A stretch of DNA of 64,000 nucleotides from Megalobrama amblycephala (Eukaryota; Chordata; Actinopteri; Cypriniformes; Xenocyprididae), in NCBI RefSeq assembly GCF_018812025.1, contig NC_063046.1:712328-776327 (forward strand), in the 5' to 3' direction. Shown one piece after another: positions 21,705-33,894 of the stretch. Every line of letters starts with the position of its first letter. Positions within the stretch are counted from its first letter, which is position 1. A program made the position numbers and the translations under genes. The notes beneath the pieces are model-generated. The model did not search any database. It was not told the DNA's origin and was given only the letters and a program-made list of their open reading frames with translations.

Positions 21705-22860
21705 CTTGATAGCTGTCAGAATTAATCACACTAAAACACAACATATGAGAGATAAATTAAGGTACATCAAAAAATAGATGTCATATATATATATATATAT
21801 ATATATTTTATTTTTTTTTGCCCTATAAATGTATTGTTAAAAATGTCTCAATCTCTCTTGCAATCTCCAGTCTGATACACCCAGTTCAGGTCATGGAACT
21901 CTTGACTAATGAGCTGATTAGTTGAATGAGGTGTGTTAAATCAGGGAAATATCCTGAAAAAAAATTCCAGTGCTTGAGCAGACTTTATGAAAGCCCATTT
22001 TCCCATAATGCATAACTATTTAAATCTGTAAAACTATATAATTCATTAAATATAATGTTAATATACCAACCTATTGAAGTACCAATATCTTCTTTGTACC
22101 TTTGTAATACACTGACCACTGACCACCAAACACAGTGGTGATGAGAGTTACATGATGAATCATAGTTCATCACAAGAAGCTTTTTCACAAGCTGAGAAGA
22201 ACAACACTAATATATATAAAGTGCACACATTGTGTCATTCGCACAAACACTGAACACCATCGTGGTAACACATGACATTTTAAAAATGTGTGAACTTTGT
22301 TTATGTAATGTATTATAGAGTCGCGAGCTAGGGGGCGGGGAGTGCGAGCATTTAAAGGGTACACGCACAGAAACGGCACATTTCTAATTATGCCCCAAAA
22401 TCGGCAGTTAAAAAATTGAATAATAAAAAATCTATGGGGTATTTTGAGCTGAAACTTCACAGACACATTCAGGGGACACCTTAGACTTATATTACATTTT
22501 GTGAAAAAGGGTTTCAGGGCACCTTTAAACAAACTTAATTTAATTGCATTTTACTGTAAAATTACATTAAATTACATTACATTTAGATCTATTTCAGTAT
22601 ATAGTAGGAAACTTTCTGTAAATCAAATAATAGAATAGAATTTGTAGCTGTCTGGTTGAGCCAAGTGCAGTTTCATTTACATGACAAGTTTTGGATTTAC
22701 ACTACAGGCAAAATCATTGAGAAATGTATTGTGCTTCCATATCTTATTTCAGACTGGAAAGAAAACATCTGAAATACACATTTAAGTGTTTATCTTATTA
22801 CACTATATATTTGCACCTGTAGATTTATTTAATTTAAAGGCTCAAAATGTTTTTTTTTTT
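21705..22860. other. Upstream flank of gene A, repeat-like segments
   Basis: There is an AT microsatellite at about 21786-21807. The segment from about 22315 (CGCGAGCTAGGGGGCGGGG) to 22527 (GGTTTCAGGGCACCTTTAA) has the character of an interspersed repeat, but I could not close its ends. No exon is seen. The promoter of gene A should lie here; I cannot point to a site. Confidence 0.4.
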
Positions 22861-22873
22861 TCTCCACTTCAGT

Positions 22874-23181
22874 AACACACCAAGCCGATGCAGACAAACT
22901 AGTGGTGACGAAATTAGACTGCGGGGTTGGCTCACGTCGGCAGCGTCTGTGTCCAAAGTTGCCCTGACACACCAAACCGACGTTTGACAGCTGAACAGCC
23001 AATCAGAATGATCAGATGGCCCGATGGACCGATGAGCTCTGACGCCAATTCAACATGTCGAATCGGCTGAAAAAAAAAGCCGTCGAGGACCAACTTCAGC
23101 CGACGGTGCAGAACACACTGAGAAAACTTAGTCGGCCGATGAACAAAACTGTCCGACGGCCGACCGTCGGCTTGGTGTGTT
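22874..23181. mobile_element. Short inverted-repeat element (MITE-like)
   Basis: The ends are AACACACCAAGCCGATG and the inverse CGTCGGCTTGGTGTGTT. The interior is unusually GC-rich for this region and contains several internal CCGACG/CGTCGG inverted motifs. It has no coding capacity. Confidence 0.7.
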
Positions 23182-23475
23182 CCTGCCTTTACATACACTA
23201 GATTTTACCATTTTATTCCTATCTATATTCTTAAGGTTTTTACTGAGGGGGTTGTTCAAAAATAATTCAGCTGATTTAAGATTTTATTCCTAAAAACATG
23301 GTGATTTTTTTCTTTTTTTATGTCTTCAAAATCCCCTCTGTAAAAACCTTTACCTGCAACACGCAATGGAACAACATTTTTAAACCTGACTTCATCCAAT
23401 GTTCAGACTTATGTTCTGGATGTGTATGCAAACTAATTAATATTTAATAAGGCAATTCCTCATATATAAACATAA

Positions 23476-25600
23476 CATTTGGTAACACTTTGGTATGGGG
23501 AACACATATTCAATATTAACTATGACTTGCCTCAATAAACTCTTAATTTACTGTTTAGTTATTGTTAGTAAGGTAGTTGTAGAATTTAAGTTTAGGTATG
23601 AGGTAGTATTTTGAGATGTAGAATATGGTTATGCAGAATAAGGCAATAATATGTGCTTTATAAGTAGGGCTGGGAATCGATTCCAAAAAGAATAGATTCC
23701 GAGCCGTTGGGAATTGAGAGTCGATTCCAAAGGTTGGAATCGATTCCATTAAGGGGAATCGACTCCTCTTTAAGATTTTTTTTTAACACAAACCGTGGCC
23801 TGTAGCCGATTTCATTTGTCAACACAATCACGTCACCTGTAAAGAAATAAAGTTCAGACTAAATAAATGGATCCAGTCGTGACACAGAGTATGGTTTAGG
23901 GTAGGATGATTATTTCAGCATTGTGTAGGCAATCACGCGTAATGACTGACCCAATGAAATCTTTAGAATCGGTTGCTGGGCGGGGTTTGATCTTACTCGT
24001 TGTAGTTTAGGACAAGAAGAATAAATCAATTGACAACAACAATCAATCACACTCACGCGAAGAATATATGTGTAAAGGCCCTAAAAAAAGTTTATATGTG
24101 TAAAGGCCTAGGATTTCCCCCCTTCTGGTCTATGTATCCCTGCCTCTGCTGAATTATTTTTATCCCCTTTATCCCGGTGGGGATAAATAAAATATCCGGC
24201 TTCGCCTCAGCGCCAGGCGCAAGTTAAACGAGCGCGGAAAAGGTGACGACGAGGGAGCTTCAGTTGAACAACCGTGAACTGCGGTCAGATGAGATGTTGT
24301 CAAGCTATGTTGGTAAAACTCAAAATTAACACGACTGTCCAATCAGCCGTTATACTGTGCTCGTGGCGCGCACTCAAGAATTGCATGCGCAAATGCGCTA
24401 GCGCACGCTGCATAATTACTTTATTATAGCTTAAATAAAGCGCAAAAGAAACTACGAGCAATGACTGTCGTTGTTCTGTTGTAAGTTAAGTCATGAAATT
24501 ATGCGATTAAAGCTGCCTCAAAACTGTGCATGCATGTATTTGTCGACATGGTTTTATTGTTATCCAATTTGTTGGCCTTAAAACATCTGAAACATTCATA
24601 TATGTACACCAGGGAAATCTAAATTTTCTCGGGGGAGCATGCCCCCGTACCCCCCTGGCAAACTACATTTTCTGTCCTCGGTAATTATGAAACCCTGGCC
24701 AGATTATATTCTATCTAATGAAATAAGAGGTAAACGTGCATTTCTCCAAAAGTGCACACTTTTGGACTAAAATTTTGTATGTGTATGCACTGTAAAAAAT
24801 GGGACCAAACACGATTGAATGTAAAGGTTTGTGCATCGTTATTCTATTAATAATACCGATTGATTTTGCATTTCTATCAGAAATTAAGAATTATATTAAT
24901 TTATTAGATAGCTTAGATATTTGCAACACTACAATGACACTAGTGTTGCAAATGTTTAAGCTGTCTAATACTTCAAATCTCAAGGTTAAATCTTTTTTTT
25001 TTTTTTTTTTTTTTTTTTAATGTTTCTGTAACAGCTGCCAAAAATAGTATATAGCTATATATATATAAAAAAATAATAATAATAAACTTTTCAAAACATC
25101 CCCCCCTCTGTTTTTTTTTTTTTTTTCACAAATCACACCCTGTATGTATGTAAATAGAATCTACCTATATGTATATGGTGAACATATTCGTTGTCTTTAC
25201 ACGGTGTCTACTGTCTACACCTGACGCAGGAAGCACGAGATGACAAATCCCCGAAGTAAATGCCTCGTTATAATTATGACCAAGCAGCACTCGCAATACA
25301 TCTAATAGGAAGGACAAATGGATTTGCAACGGTCGCTTTGTCAAGCCCGGTGTAGAGAGTTTCTTGCTGTGTGGCACGGTTAGACGCGACAATGTTAGAC
25401 ACGGTGTTGGTATAAAAAAAAAAATCGAAAATAACAGTGAGGAATCGATTCTTGGAATCGATTCTTTCGATTCCAGAAACAGGAATTGGAATCGATTCCA
25501 AAAAATCCGGAATCGAACAGCCCTATTTATAAGTACTAATAAACAGCCAATATGCAAGCTAATAAACAACATACTATATACATTTAGATTATTTTTTTTT
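23476..25600 (+). mobile_element. MITE-like repeat split by a hAT-like insertion
   Basis: The left part (GGTAACACTTTGGTATGGGG to GTGCTTTATAAG, 23473-23664) continues at 25526 with TTTATAAGTACTAATAAACAGCC. Together they resemble one of the abundant fish GGTAACACTTTA elements. Its right terminus is truncated or diverged. Confidence 0.65.
23665..25525. mobile_element. hAT-like DNA transposon (non-autonomous or decayed)
   Basis: The termini are TAGGGCTG and CAGCCCTA, followed inward by GAATCGATTCC-type sequence on both sides. A perfect 8-base target duplication TTTATAAG lies at 23657-23664 and 25526-25533, as expected for hAT. Length is 1,861 bases. The interior has CpG-rich segments (24180-24420) and T runs; no intact transposase frame is visible. 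Confidence 0.82.
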
Positions 25601-25639
25601 ATTTAAAAATAAACCATTGATTTTTATCTTCTGGGGAAA

Positions 25640-26280
25640 TGTTCTTATTTCAATAAAATCCTCTAAGATAAGAAAGAAAAACTCACCCAATTCGTCTAAT
25701 CACTTCAAGTTAATGATGATGGAGTTGAATGATACCTAAAACACAGGTTGAACTGTAAGTCCCATGGTAAAGTGCAGTGATGCGTTACTCAAATTCAGTG
25801 TTTTATTACCTCTGTTAAGAGTCATGTGATGTGTCATTATCACAATGACAAGTAGTTCTATGAAAGGAGGAAGACCATCATTCAATGACAGGTGCAATTG
25901 TTAAGCAACATTCCAAAGTTTTAAGTTCTTCTCAGTCATTCTTAGGCTGTTAAGAGGTGCTTTATAACATTGCATTTTAGCCAAACAAGACTGAGATTGT
26001 ATCATTCCTCATTCCTCATTGCTGACATACTGAAGACCAGATGATAAGCTTTGAAAAGCCAAGAAGAGATGAATATGAAATGCTTTTTTTCCCAGAACAA
26101 AAGTGCTATTGTAACTTTTTGTGTCTTAACTGATTGTCATCTAAGTGATTTATTCACGACCTTTAAGAACTCACAACTTAATCATTTTCAGTTTACCTTT
26201 AAAGGCATTAACAACATTTTTTATAATAATATATAATATATTAGATATTATTGTATATTCCTTTTGTTGTTAATGTGTTT
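25640..26280. other. Intergenic, no gene recognised
   Basis: AT-rich DNA. Short open frames lack recognisable motifs. Confidence 0.4.
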
Positions 26281-26284
26281 TGTA

Positions 26285-26641
26285 AAGGCTGGAATACACT
26301 ACACAACTTTTGTCCAGATCGACAGATTTCATAGAAAAATGTGTAGTGTATATGATGTTCATAGACATATTTTTATTATTTTTATTTATTTATTTATTTT
26401 TTTTAGAATATCAAACATATTTGATATTTGGAGAAGATTAAAGATATTGTTTTCATTTGTCACGCATCTCCATGTTTCTATGTGAGTTTGTTGTGTTCAG
26501 AATACCATGAAATTCTCGTATGATGGCCAGTTCTATTTTTGTAACCATTTACGTAGTCGTAAAGTGTACAAAGTTGTAAAGTGTACGATGGTGAGTGTTT
26601 TAAAATCTGTTTAGATTTTATAGTTGTGAATTCCAGGCTTA
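26285..26641. mobile_element. Possible short inverted-repeat element
   Basis: The left end AAGGCTGGAATACACTACAC and the inverse of the right end (TAAGCCTGGAATTCACAACT) match imperfectly. The sequence type is common among fish MITEs. It is non-coding. Confidence 0.4.
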
Positions 26642-27548
26642 AGTGTGTGTCATCATGTGCTGTAACAAAATTGCCCTTTAAAAGGACAATAAATGTTTAC
26701 TAATATGGCGAATGCATTGAAATCGTATAGTCCAGTTAATTACCAGCCCACTAATTACCAAATATAAAAAACAAAACAAAATCACACTACCAAGTCTTCT
26801 TCTCACTCGCTGCCAAAAACATACACACATTTTTGTTGTGCATTTTAAAAGGTTTTTTTTTTTTTTTTTTTTTTTTAAGTAGCTTTGCTTGGTCTTATCA
26901 CAAAGACACATTACATTAATAATTATGTACAAATTTTATCAAGAGATTTTATGAAAAGCTCTCGCTGGACAAATGTTTAGAGTGTTTATAAGCATCAGTA
27001 ATCTTTGTATAGGGCAGAATTACAAAAACCTGTTTTAATGGTATCACACACTTGGTCATCTCTTAATATAACATAAGAATTCAAGTCTTTTGGATTTGAA
27101 GACTTTGCACAATTCTCCTTCCATCAAGTAAGTTTATTTTTGTTTGGGCCTGTTTGGGCTTAAATGCAGGGCATCAAGACTCTGACTTGAGAATGAATGG
27201 CTGAATTACTGTATGTGCTATGTGCATTGCTTTTAGACCCAGCAGATGGTGCTATTTAATGGTTTATGGGATATTTAAGAAAACAAAAACAAAAAACAAA
27301 CCTACTCCTCACTCCAATCAAACAATGTTTGAGAGGAAAGTTTTGATTGTGGCAGAGTGAACATCTGAACCTTGCTTGTAGTTGCTCTTGTTTTTGAGAT
27401 TAAGAGTCCATAAACAATGATAGTGAGTTGTATAGGAATTTGCTTTTATAAGGCCATTTATATGAAAGGTGTCATATTTGTTAAATTTGTTGAATTGATT
27501 TCTGTAAAAGTAAATGAGGAAGATATTACTAAGTTCATTGGGATACAG

Positions 27549-27550
<2 letters not shown>
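26642..27550. other. Intergenic, no gene recognised
   Basis: AT-rich sequence with a T run near 26851-26876. Nothing supports a gene. Confidence 0.4.
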
Positions 27551-27551
<1 letters not shown>

Positions 27552-27595
<44 letters not shown>

Positions 27596-27603
27596 GTGTG
27601 TGT
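27552..27603. repeat. TG microsatellite
   Basis: About 50 bases of alternating TG with one C interruption. Confidence 0.95.
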
Positions 27604-27700
27604 TGAATAAAAAGAACTTTAGGAAAAAATATTTTAACATTATAAAAATTGATATTTGTTTTAGTTCCATGCATACTCATTAGGAGTTATATGAGGAGTT

Positions 27701-29056
27701 AGTATTCAGACCCCCTTAAATTTTTCACTCTTTGTTATTGTAGCAATTTGCTAAAATCATTTAAGTTAATTTTTTTTCCTCATTAATGTACACACAGCAC
27801 CCATATTGACAGAAAAACACAGAATTGTTGACATTTTTGCAGATTTATTAAAAAAGAAAAACTGAAATATCACACGGTCCTAAGTATTCAGACCCTTTGC
27901 TGAAGCACCCTTTTGATCTAATACAGCCATGAGTCTTTTTGGGAAAGATGCAACAAGTTTTTCACACCTGGATTTGGTAATCCTCTGCCATTCCTCCTTG
28001 CAGATCCTCTCCAGTTCTGTCAGGTTGGATGGTAAAAGTTGGTGGACAGCCATTTTTAGGTCTCTCCAGAGATGCTCAATTGGGTTTAAGTCAGGACTCT
28101 GGCTGGGCCATTCAAGAACGGTCACGGAGTTGTTGTGAAGCCACTCCTTCGTTATTTTAGCTTTGTGCTTAGGGTCATTGTCTTGTTGGAAGGTAAACCT
28201 TCGCCCCCGGTCTGAGGTCCAGAGCACTCTGGAGAAGGTTTTCATCCAGGATATCCCTGTACTTGGCCGCATTCATCTTTCCCTCGATTGCAGCCAGTCG
28301 TCCTGTCCCTGCAGCTGAAAAACACCCCCACAGCATGATGCTGCCACCACCATGCTTCACTGTTGGGATTGTATTGGACAGGTGATGAGCAGTGCCTGGT
28401 TTTCTCCACACATACCAGTTAGAATTAAGGCCAAAAAGTTCAATCTTGGTCTCATCAGACCAGAGAATCTTATTTCTCACCATCTTGGAGTCCTTCAGGT
28501 GTTTTTTAGGAAACTCCATGCGGGCTTTCATGTGTCTTGCACTGAGGAGAGGCTTCCGTCGGGCCACTCTGCCATAAAGCCTTGACTGGTGGAGGGCTGC
28601 AGTGATGGTTGACTTTCTACAACTTTCTCCCATCTTCCGACTGCATCTCTGGAGCTCAGCCACAGTGATCTTTGGGTTCTTCTTTACCTCTCTCACCAAG
28701 GCTCTTCTCCCCCGATAGCTCAGTTTGGCCAGACGGCCAGCTCTAGGAAGGGTTCTGGTCGTCCCAAACGTCTTCCATTTAAGGATTATGGAGGTCACTG
28801 TGCTCTTAGGAACCTTAAGTGCAGCAGAAATTTTTTTATAGACAGGTGTGCGGCTTTCCTAATCAAGTCCAATCAGTATAATCAAACACAGCTGGACTCA
28901 AATGAAGGTGTAGAACCATCTCAAGGATGATCAATATGGGGTGCTGTGTGTACATTGAGGGAAAAAAAAAAAAAGAACTTAAATAATTTTAGCAAATGGC
29001 TGCAATATAACAAAGAGTGAAAAATTTAAGGGGGTCTGAATACTTTCCGTACCCAC

Positions 29057-29060
<4 letters not shown>
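27701..29060 (-). mobile_element. Tc1/mariner-like transposon, defective
   Basis: The right end (GAGTGAAAAATTTAAGGGGG through TACCCACTGTG) is matched by an inverted left end that begins AGTATTCAGACCCCCTTAAA, so about 15 bases of the left terminus are missing. The interior encodes the transposase fragments at 27880-28850. The right border runs into TG and TA repeats. Confidence 0.88.
27880..28850 (-). pseudogene. Tc1-like transposase (DDE), N-terminus lost and frameshifted
   Basis: The first segment (about 28850 to 28205) reads [45 protein letters not shown] and HGGGSIMLWGCFSA, covering the second half of the DNA-binding region and the first catalytic Asp (WSDE). A frame change near 28205-28270 leads to FTFQQDNDPKHKAKITKEWL with the second Asp and SPDLNPIEHLWRDLK with the final Glu (D-D-34-E type). 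The first helix-turn-helix of the usual about 340-residue protein is missing. It cannot make a working enzyme. Confidence 0.88.
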
Positions 29061-29111
<51 letters not shown>

Positions 29112-29118
29112 CAATTAC

Positions 29119-29187
<69 letters not shown>
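29061..29187. repeat. TA microsatellite
   Basis: Two long (TA)n blocks separated by a short GACAATTAC segment, directly at the end of the Tc1-like element. TG sequence sits at the border. Confidence 0.95.
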
Positions 29188-29192
<5 letters not shown>

Positions 29193-30064
29193 GTAATTGT
29201 CAGTTCTTTAGTAGAGCGTGTGGCTAACTGGAGCTATACTAAACTAGTATACTTGTACTATGCTAAATACTAGTACGAGCATGCCTGTCTCATACACCAC
29301 ACGACCATGAGTGTCTCTATAGGCAGAATAAAACAGCAGGAGGCAGTACTGTCTTTTCTCCTCTTTATTCTGAACACAGAATAAGAACTACACAGGCAAG
29401 GCCAGAGCGCCAAGTCCCTCCCGTAGACATCTCTCTCCATGACGGTGAGAACCACACTTTTATAACCAGGTGGTAAATAAACCAACCCACCCAAACTAAC
29501 TTAACACATAAGCACACATAACTTTGCTAAAGCAAAAACCCAACCATCTTGCTTAAATAATGCATAAATCAACTCAAAACAAACAAATACCCATAATGCA
29601 ACTGGCTGCTGGTGTTGAATGCTGGGTCATTACAATAACCCAAGAAAGGGTTAGTGTCCCCACAACCCTAATCCCCCACAACAATATCCAACAAATGTCT
29701 TGGCCGACGTCGAACACGCTTCGGCCTCCCTGGTGTTCTATCCGCAGCGCCAGGCTCAGCCCTGAGTCCATCATTGTCCGTTTCTGTGCTGGGAGTGGAC
29801 TCTGGGGAGCCTCTTTGGCTCCCACCATTCTCTTGCTCTGGAGCCAGCGGGTGGTACGGTGCCAACCGATCCTTATGTAGCACCACCCGTCAACCCCATC
29901 CAGGCATTCCGCCCCGGAAGACCACCTCAGAAATTTTGTCCAGAATCTCTCCAGGTCCCTGCCAATGATGAGTCAGTTTGGGTGACAACCCCCACTTCCT
30001 CTGGGGGCAACACCCACATTCTATCTCCTGGCCCAAGGGTAGGCCCGTGAGCCTGAGTGCCATA

Positions 30065-30743
30065 CAGTGGGGATCGAAAGTTTGGGAACCCCTTTCAGAA
30101 TCTGTGAAAATGTGTTTTTAACAAAACAAGAGAGATCATACAAAATGCATGTTATTTTTTGTTTAGTACTGTCCTAAGTAAGATATTTTACATAAAAGAT
30201 GTTTACATATAGTCCACAAGACAAAAAAAATAGCTGAATTTATTAAAATAACCCCGTTCAAAAGTTTGGGAACCCTTGGATCTTAATACTTTGTGTGGTT
30301 ACGTGATGATCCATGACTGTTTTTATGTTTTGTGATGGTTGTTCATGAGGCTCTTGTTTGTTCTGAGCAGTTAAACTGAGCTCTGTTCTTCAGAAAAATC
30401 CTACAGGTCCTGCAAATTCTTCAGTTTTCCAGCATCTTTTGCATATTTGAACCCTTTCCAGCAGTTACTGTATGATTTTGAGATTCATCTTTTCATGCTG
30501 AGGACAATTGAGGGACTCAAACACAACTGTTAAAAAAGGTTTAAACATTCACTGATGCTCCAGAAGGAAACACAATACAATAAGATCTGGGGTGAAAACT
30601 TTTGAATAGGATGAAGATGTCCTTACTCAGGACAGTACTAAACAAAAAATAACATGCATTTTGTATGATCTCTCTTGTTTTATTAAAAATGTTCACATTT
30701 TCACAGATTCTGAAAGGGGTTCCCAAACTTTCGATCCCCACTG
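30065..30743. mobile_element. Tc1/mariner-type MITE inside the Gypsy fragment
   Basis: Terminal inverted repeats CAGTGGGGATCGAAAGTTTG and CAAACTTTCGATCCCCACTG flanked by TA on both sides. Length is 679 bases and there is no transposase. Confidence 0.88.
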
Positions 30744-30843
30744 TATGCCCGCTTCTGGCGGGCTCCAGCATCCACTAGAGCATCCCTGGCCAGTCGAAGG
30801 ACCGTGCTCAGGCGCTTCTTCAATCGCCTGAAGTACTCCAGTT

Positions 30844-31460
30844 CTAGACCACCAGCAATCTCCGGCTTGGGGGTGACCCGAACACCCCCAAGTGCACCGG
30901 CGTGCGGAGCTCCCTCCCAAACATCAGCGCCGCCAGTGTGAACTGGCTTGACTCTTGCACTGCTGTCCTATACGCCCACAGGACCAGGGGCAGATGCTGG
31001 TCCCAGTCTCTCTGGTGATGACTGGACAAGATAGCAAGTTGGGTGGCCAGGGTGCGGTTGAACTGCTCAACCAGTCCATCGCTCTGAGGGTGGAGGGAAG
31101 TGGTTCTTGTCTTCTTCACCCCTAATCGCTGGCACACCTTACTGAACAATCGGCTCTCAAAGTTCCGCCCCTGGTCACTATGAAGTTTGTCCAGCACTCC
31201 AAACCGGGCGAACATTGCGTCCACTAGCCGCTGTGCCGACGTGGAAGCACTCTGATCTGGCACTGCATATGCCTCTGGCCACTTTGTAAAATAGTCCATT
31301 GCGACCAGGACAAAACTGTTTCTGGCCTCCGTGATGGGGGACGGACCCAAAATGTCCTATCTAATCCTCTCCATGGGGTGCCCCGACTAGGTACTGCTGC
31401 AACGGCACATGAGAGTGTTGGCTGGGTCCCTTCTGTGCCGTGCAAACATCACAGCAGTAA
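30844..31460 (-). pseudogene. Ty3/Gypsy integrase core
   Basis: VLVAMDYFTKWPEAYAVPDQ (first Asp), LHSDQGRNFESRLF (second Asp) and HPQSDGLVEQFNRTLATQLA (Glu) make a retroviral-type DDE integrase core. An in-frame TAG near 31356 (just upstream of DILGPSP) and an upstream frame change show decay. Confidence 0.8.
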
Positions 31461-31480
31461 ACATCCAGCTCTGCATCCTG

Positions 31481-32267
31481 CCTCCTAGATGACCAATACT
31501 AGCTTTGCTGTTGCCTGATACATGATGATAATCTGTACACTATTGTGATCTGAGCAGTGTTGCATTGTTTGCTAATGTGTATATCTATAAGCTAACACCA
31601 GTCTCTACCTGCTCTCTTGCCCATATAGCAGGATAATTGTATGGCTGTGGTCTGTTATACAAGTATGAATAAACATTTACAATTTCCTCAGTGTCCGAAC
31701 TGTCATTGCGATCCATTGTTTTCCTATTGTTTATATTGACTGCACTCCCTCCTGTTACGTCACTTCCGATTTAGCATTTTTCAGACGCGGAAGTAACATT
31801 TTCTCATTAAAAAAAAAACGACTCCAGAAGCTTAAGTAGCTAATTTATATGTGTATTTTAAAGAAAATCTAGTTTCTACATTATTTTTCTATACATTGAA
31901 TCACTGAAGCTCTAACCTGCAATATGCCCTTTAAGTTGGTCAGTGAAAACATTTATTTTCTGAAAATCTTTTCTTTGTTCTTTTGACAATTAAACAAAAG
32001 TTCAAGAGAACAAATCACAGACTATTGATTGTATTGACATAACTTGTGGCCAAGAATGTATATTGGAAGCTGCAGTCTTTCTTTCTTTCTTTCTTTCTTT
32101 CTTATGTGAAACAATAAATGGGTTGTTTCCCATAACTTACATTGCATGGAATGTAAAAACAAAATATCTTTTTGTGTAATATCTTTTCACACTCATACAG
32201 ATTTAGAATGTAATGAGGGTAAGTAAATTATGTAATTTCAAGGTGGACTATCAATTAATAATGTTTT
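31481..32267. other. Intergenic, no gene recognised
   Basis: AT-rich DNA with a CTTT microsatellite at about 32078-32103. No exon is seen. Confidence 0.4.
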
Positions 32268-32515
32268 GTCAAGTCACCTTTATTTATATAGCGCTTTTTA
32301 CAATGCAGATTGTGTCAAAGCAGCTTTAAAGTGATAACTGGTATATAATTTTGGCTGCACAGCAGCTCTTATAGAATAATGTCAATGCAGGCAGAACAAA
32401 GCACTGTTGAATATCACATGTCAAGTCAAATGTCAAGTGTCCCCAACTAAGCAAGCCAAAGGCGACAGCGGCAAGGAACCCAAACTCCAACAGGTGACAT
32501 CAGGTGGCAAAATTA
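32268..32515 (+). repeat. Interspersed repeat, copy 2 (GTCAAGTCACCTTTATTTAT family)
   Basis: Nearly the same as 5131-5330. It ends GACATCAGGTGGC here, a little longer than copy 1. Confidence 0.65.
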
Positions 32516-32702
32516 TTTTGTAATCATTTAATTATCATATGCTTTAAAAAAAGCCAATGAATCGCATATGAAACTGCTAAAACTGGACAGACGGCTGTAG
32601 GAAGACAGATTAAATCTAATAATTAAACTCGGCTGATATGAAAATTTGAATGCTGAGAGAAAGGAAGAGAAAAAAAATATACAATGACTAAAAATTAGAA
32701 TC

Positions 32703-32734
<32 letters not shown>

Positions 32735-33395
32735 CACCATTAAAATCATAGTTGTCACCACAGTTAATTAGCATGTCCTAAGAAAAGTGATAAATATTAC
32801 TACATACATAACTGTTATAGAAAAATAATTACCACATCCAGCGTGAACAATATAACAGTCAATACATTTCTCATGAATTCACAGAAAAGACCCCAGAAAA
32901 GAGGTTTGCATTACATTAACATCAGAAATATTGGATATACATTTTAGTTAAATAATTTAGAAAATACTGGTATGATACAGATAATTTTGCATTAACCATG
33001 CCTGTTAAATATTATGCAGCTAACAAACTAAGAATGATGCTTAGAAGATGAGGAAAACCAACTGCGGCAAAGTATTGTTTTGTACAGGTTTTTATGTAAT
33101 ATTATCAGACCATCTTATCTGTACTTTTTTCCACCATATGTTTCTGATGTCACATCCTGTAAATATTTATCATTCTTCCAAGTTGTTTTACAAGTTTCAT
33201 AATCATTGAAATACTTCATCCTTTTGCTCATCAAAGCTCTTTTCCACACTCTTCGAAGTCAGCCTGCATAAAAGAGACCCAGATTTTCTATTACATGGCT
33301 TATGCTCGCTTTCAAAAGAGTGGTTATGTTGCATTTCAGAAGAACTGCAAAGTATGTGTACATGAGATAAATGTCTGTGTGTGAAACCCAGAAAC

Positions 33396-33444
<49 letters not shown>

Positions 33445-33802
33445 CACAGGTAGTTGTGGAACTTGTGTTATCCAATTTATGATCCCAGAGATAATGTGCA
33501 TTTCAGCAAACTTTAGAGTTTACAAACCAATGTAATGAATTTACATGTTTATAAAAGTGCACAATGCTGGGTTCTGATCTAAATCTATAAAAACATGTAG
33601 GAACACACAGATCCATAACTGAAATGGAATACATTATAGCTTAAGTTTGTAGTTTTCAGAATAGAGTTATGTAAAATAGTACATTCATTACTACACATTA
33701 AGTAGCATCGGTAGCTTTATGTATGAGTCCTTCACTTGAGCAGAAGTGCAAGGAGACATTCAGACCTGTCTGAATCAGTAATGTTGGGATGTGTAGTTAT
33801 GG
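32516..33802. other. Downstream flank and possible 3' UTR of gene B
   Basis: Contains an ATT microsatellite at 32710-32735 and an AT microsatellite at 33397-33441. The part next to 33803 should be the gene B 3' untranslated region; it shares CATTCAGACCTGTCTGAATC with the gene A flank (near 7341). No other gene. Confidence 0.45.
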
Positions 33803-33894
33803 TCAATCAAACCCCGGGACCAGAAGTGACACAGTAACCAGGACTAAAGCGGTCAACACACTGATCTTGCTGCTGACTTCTGCTGATGAAACTG
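33803..33894 (-). CDS. Gene B exon 20 (terminal): GPI-anchor signal
   Basis: Acceptor TTGTAACGCAG, phase 1. It encodes [20 protein letters not shown] then [10 protein letters not shown] and TGA. It differs from gene A exon 13 at only a few residues. Confidence 0.88.

Larger units (their letters stand above)
29200..31480 (-). mobile_element. Ty3/Gypsy-like retrotransposon fragment
   Basis: Minus strand, 5' to 3': a zinc-finger remnant (YCCDVC near 31450), the integrase core, an interruption by a Tc1-type MITE, then the pol C-terminus (about 29886-29668, LHKDRLAPYHPL and RPKRVRRRPRHLLD). The sequence from about 29200 to 29560 may be its LTR, but only one copy is present, so I cannot verify this. 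Protease, reverse transcriptase and RNase H are absent: the element is truncated. Confidence 0.7.
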
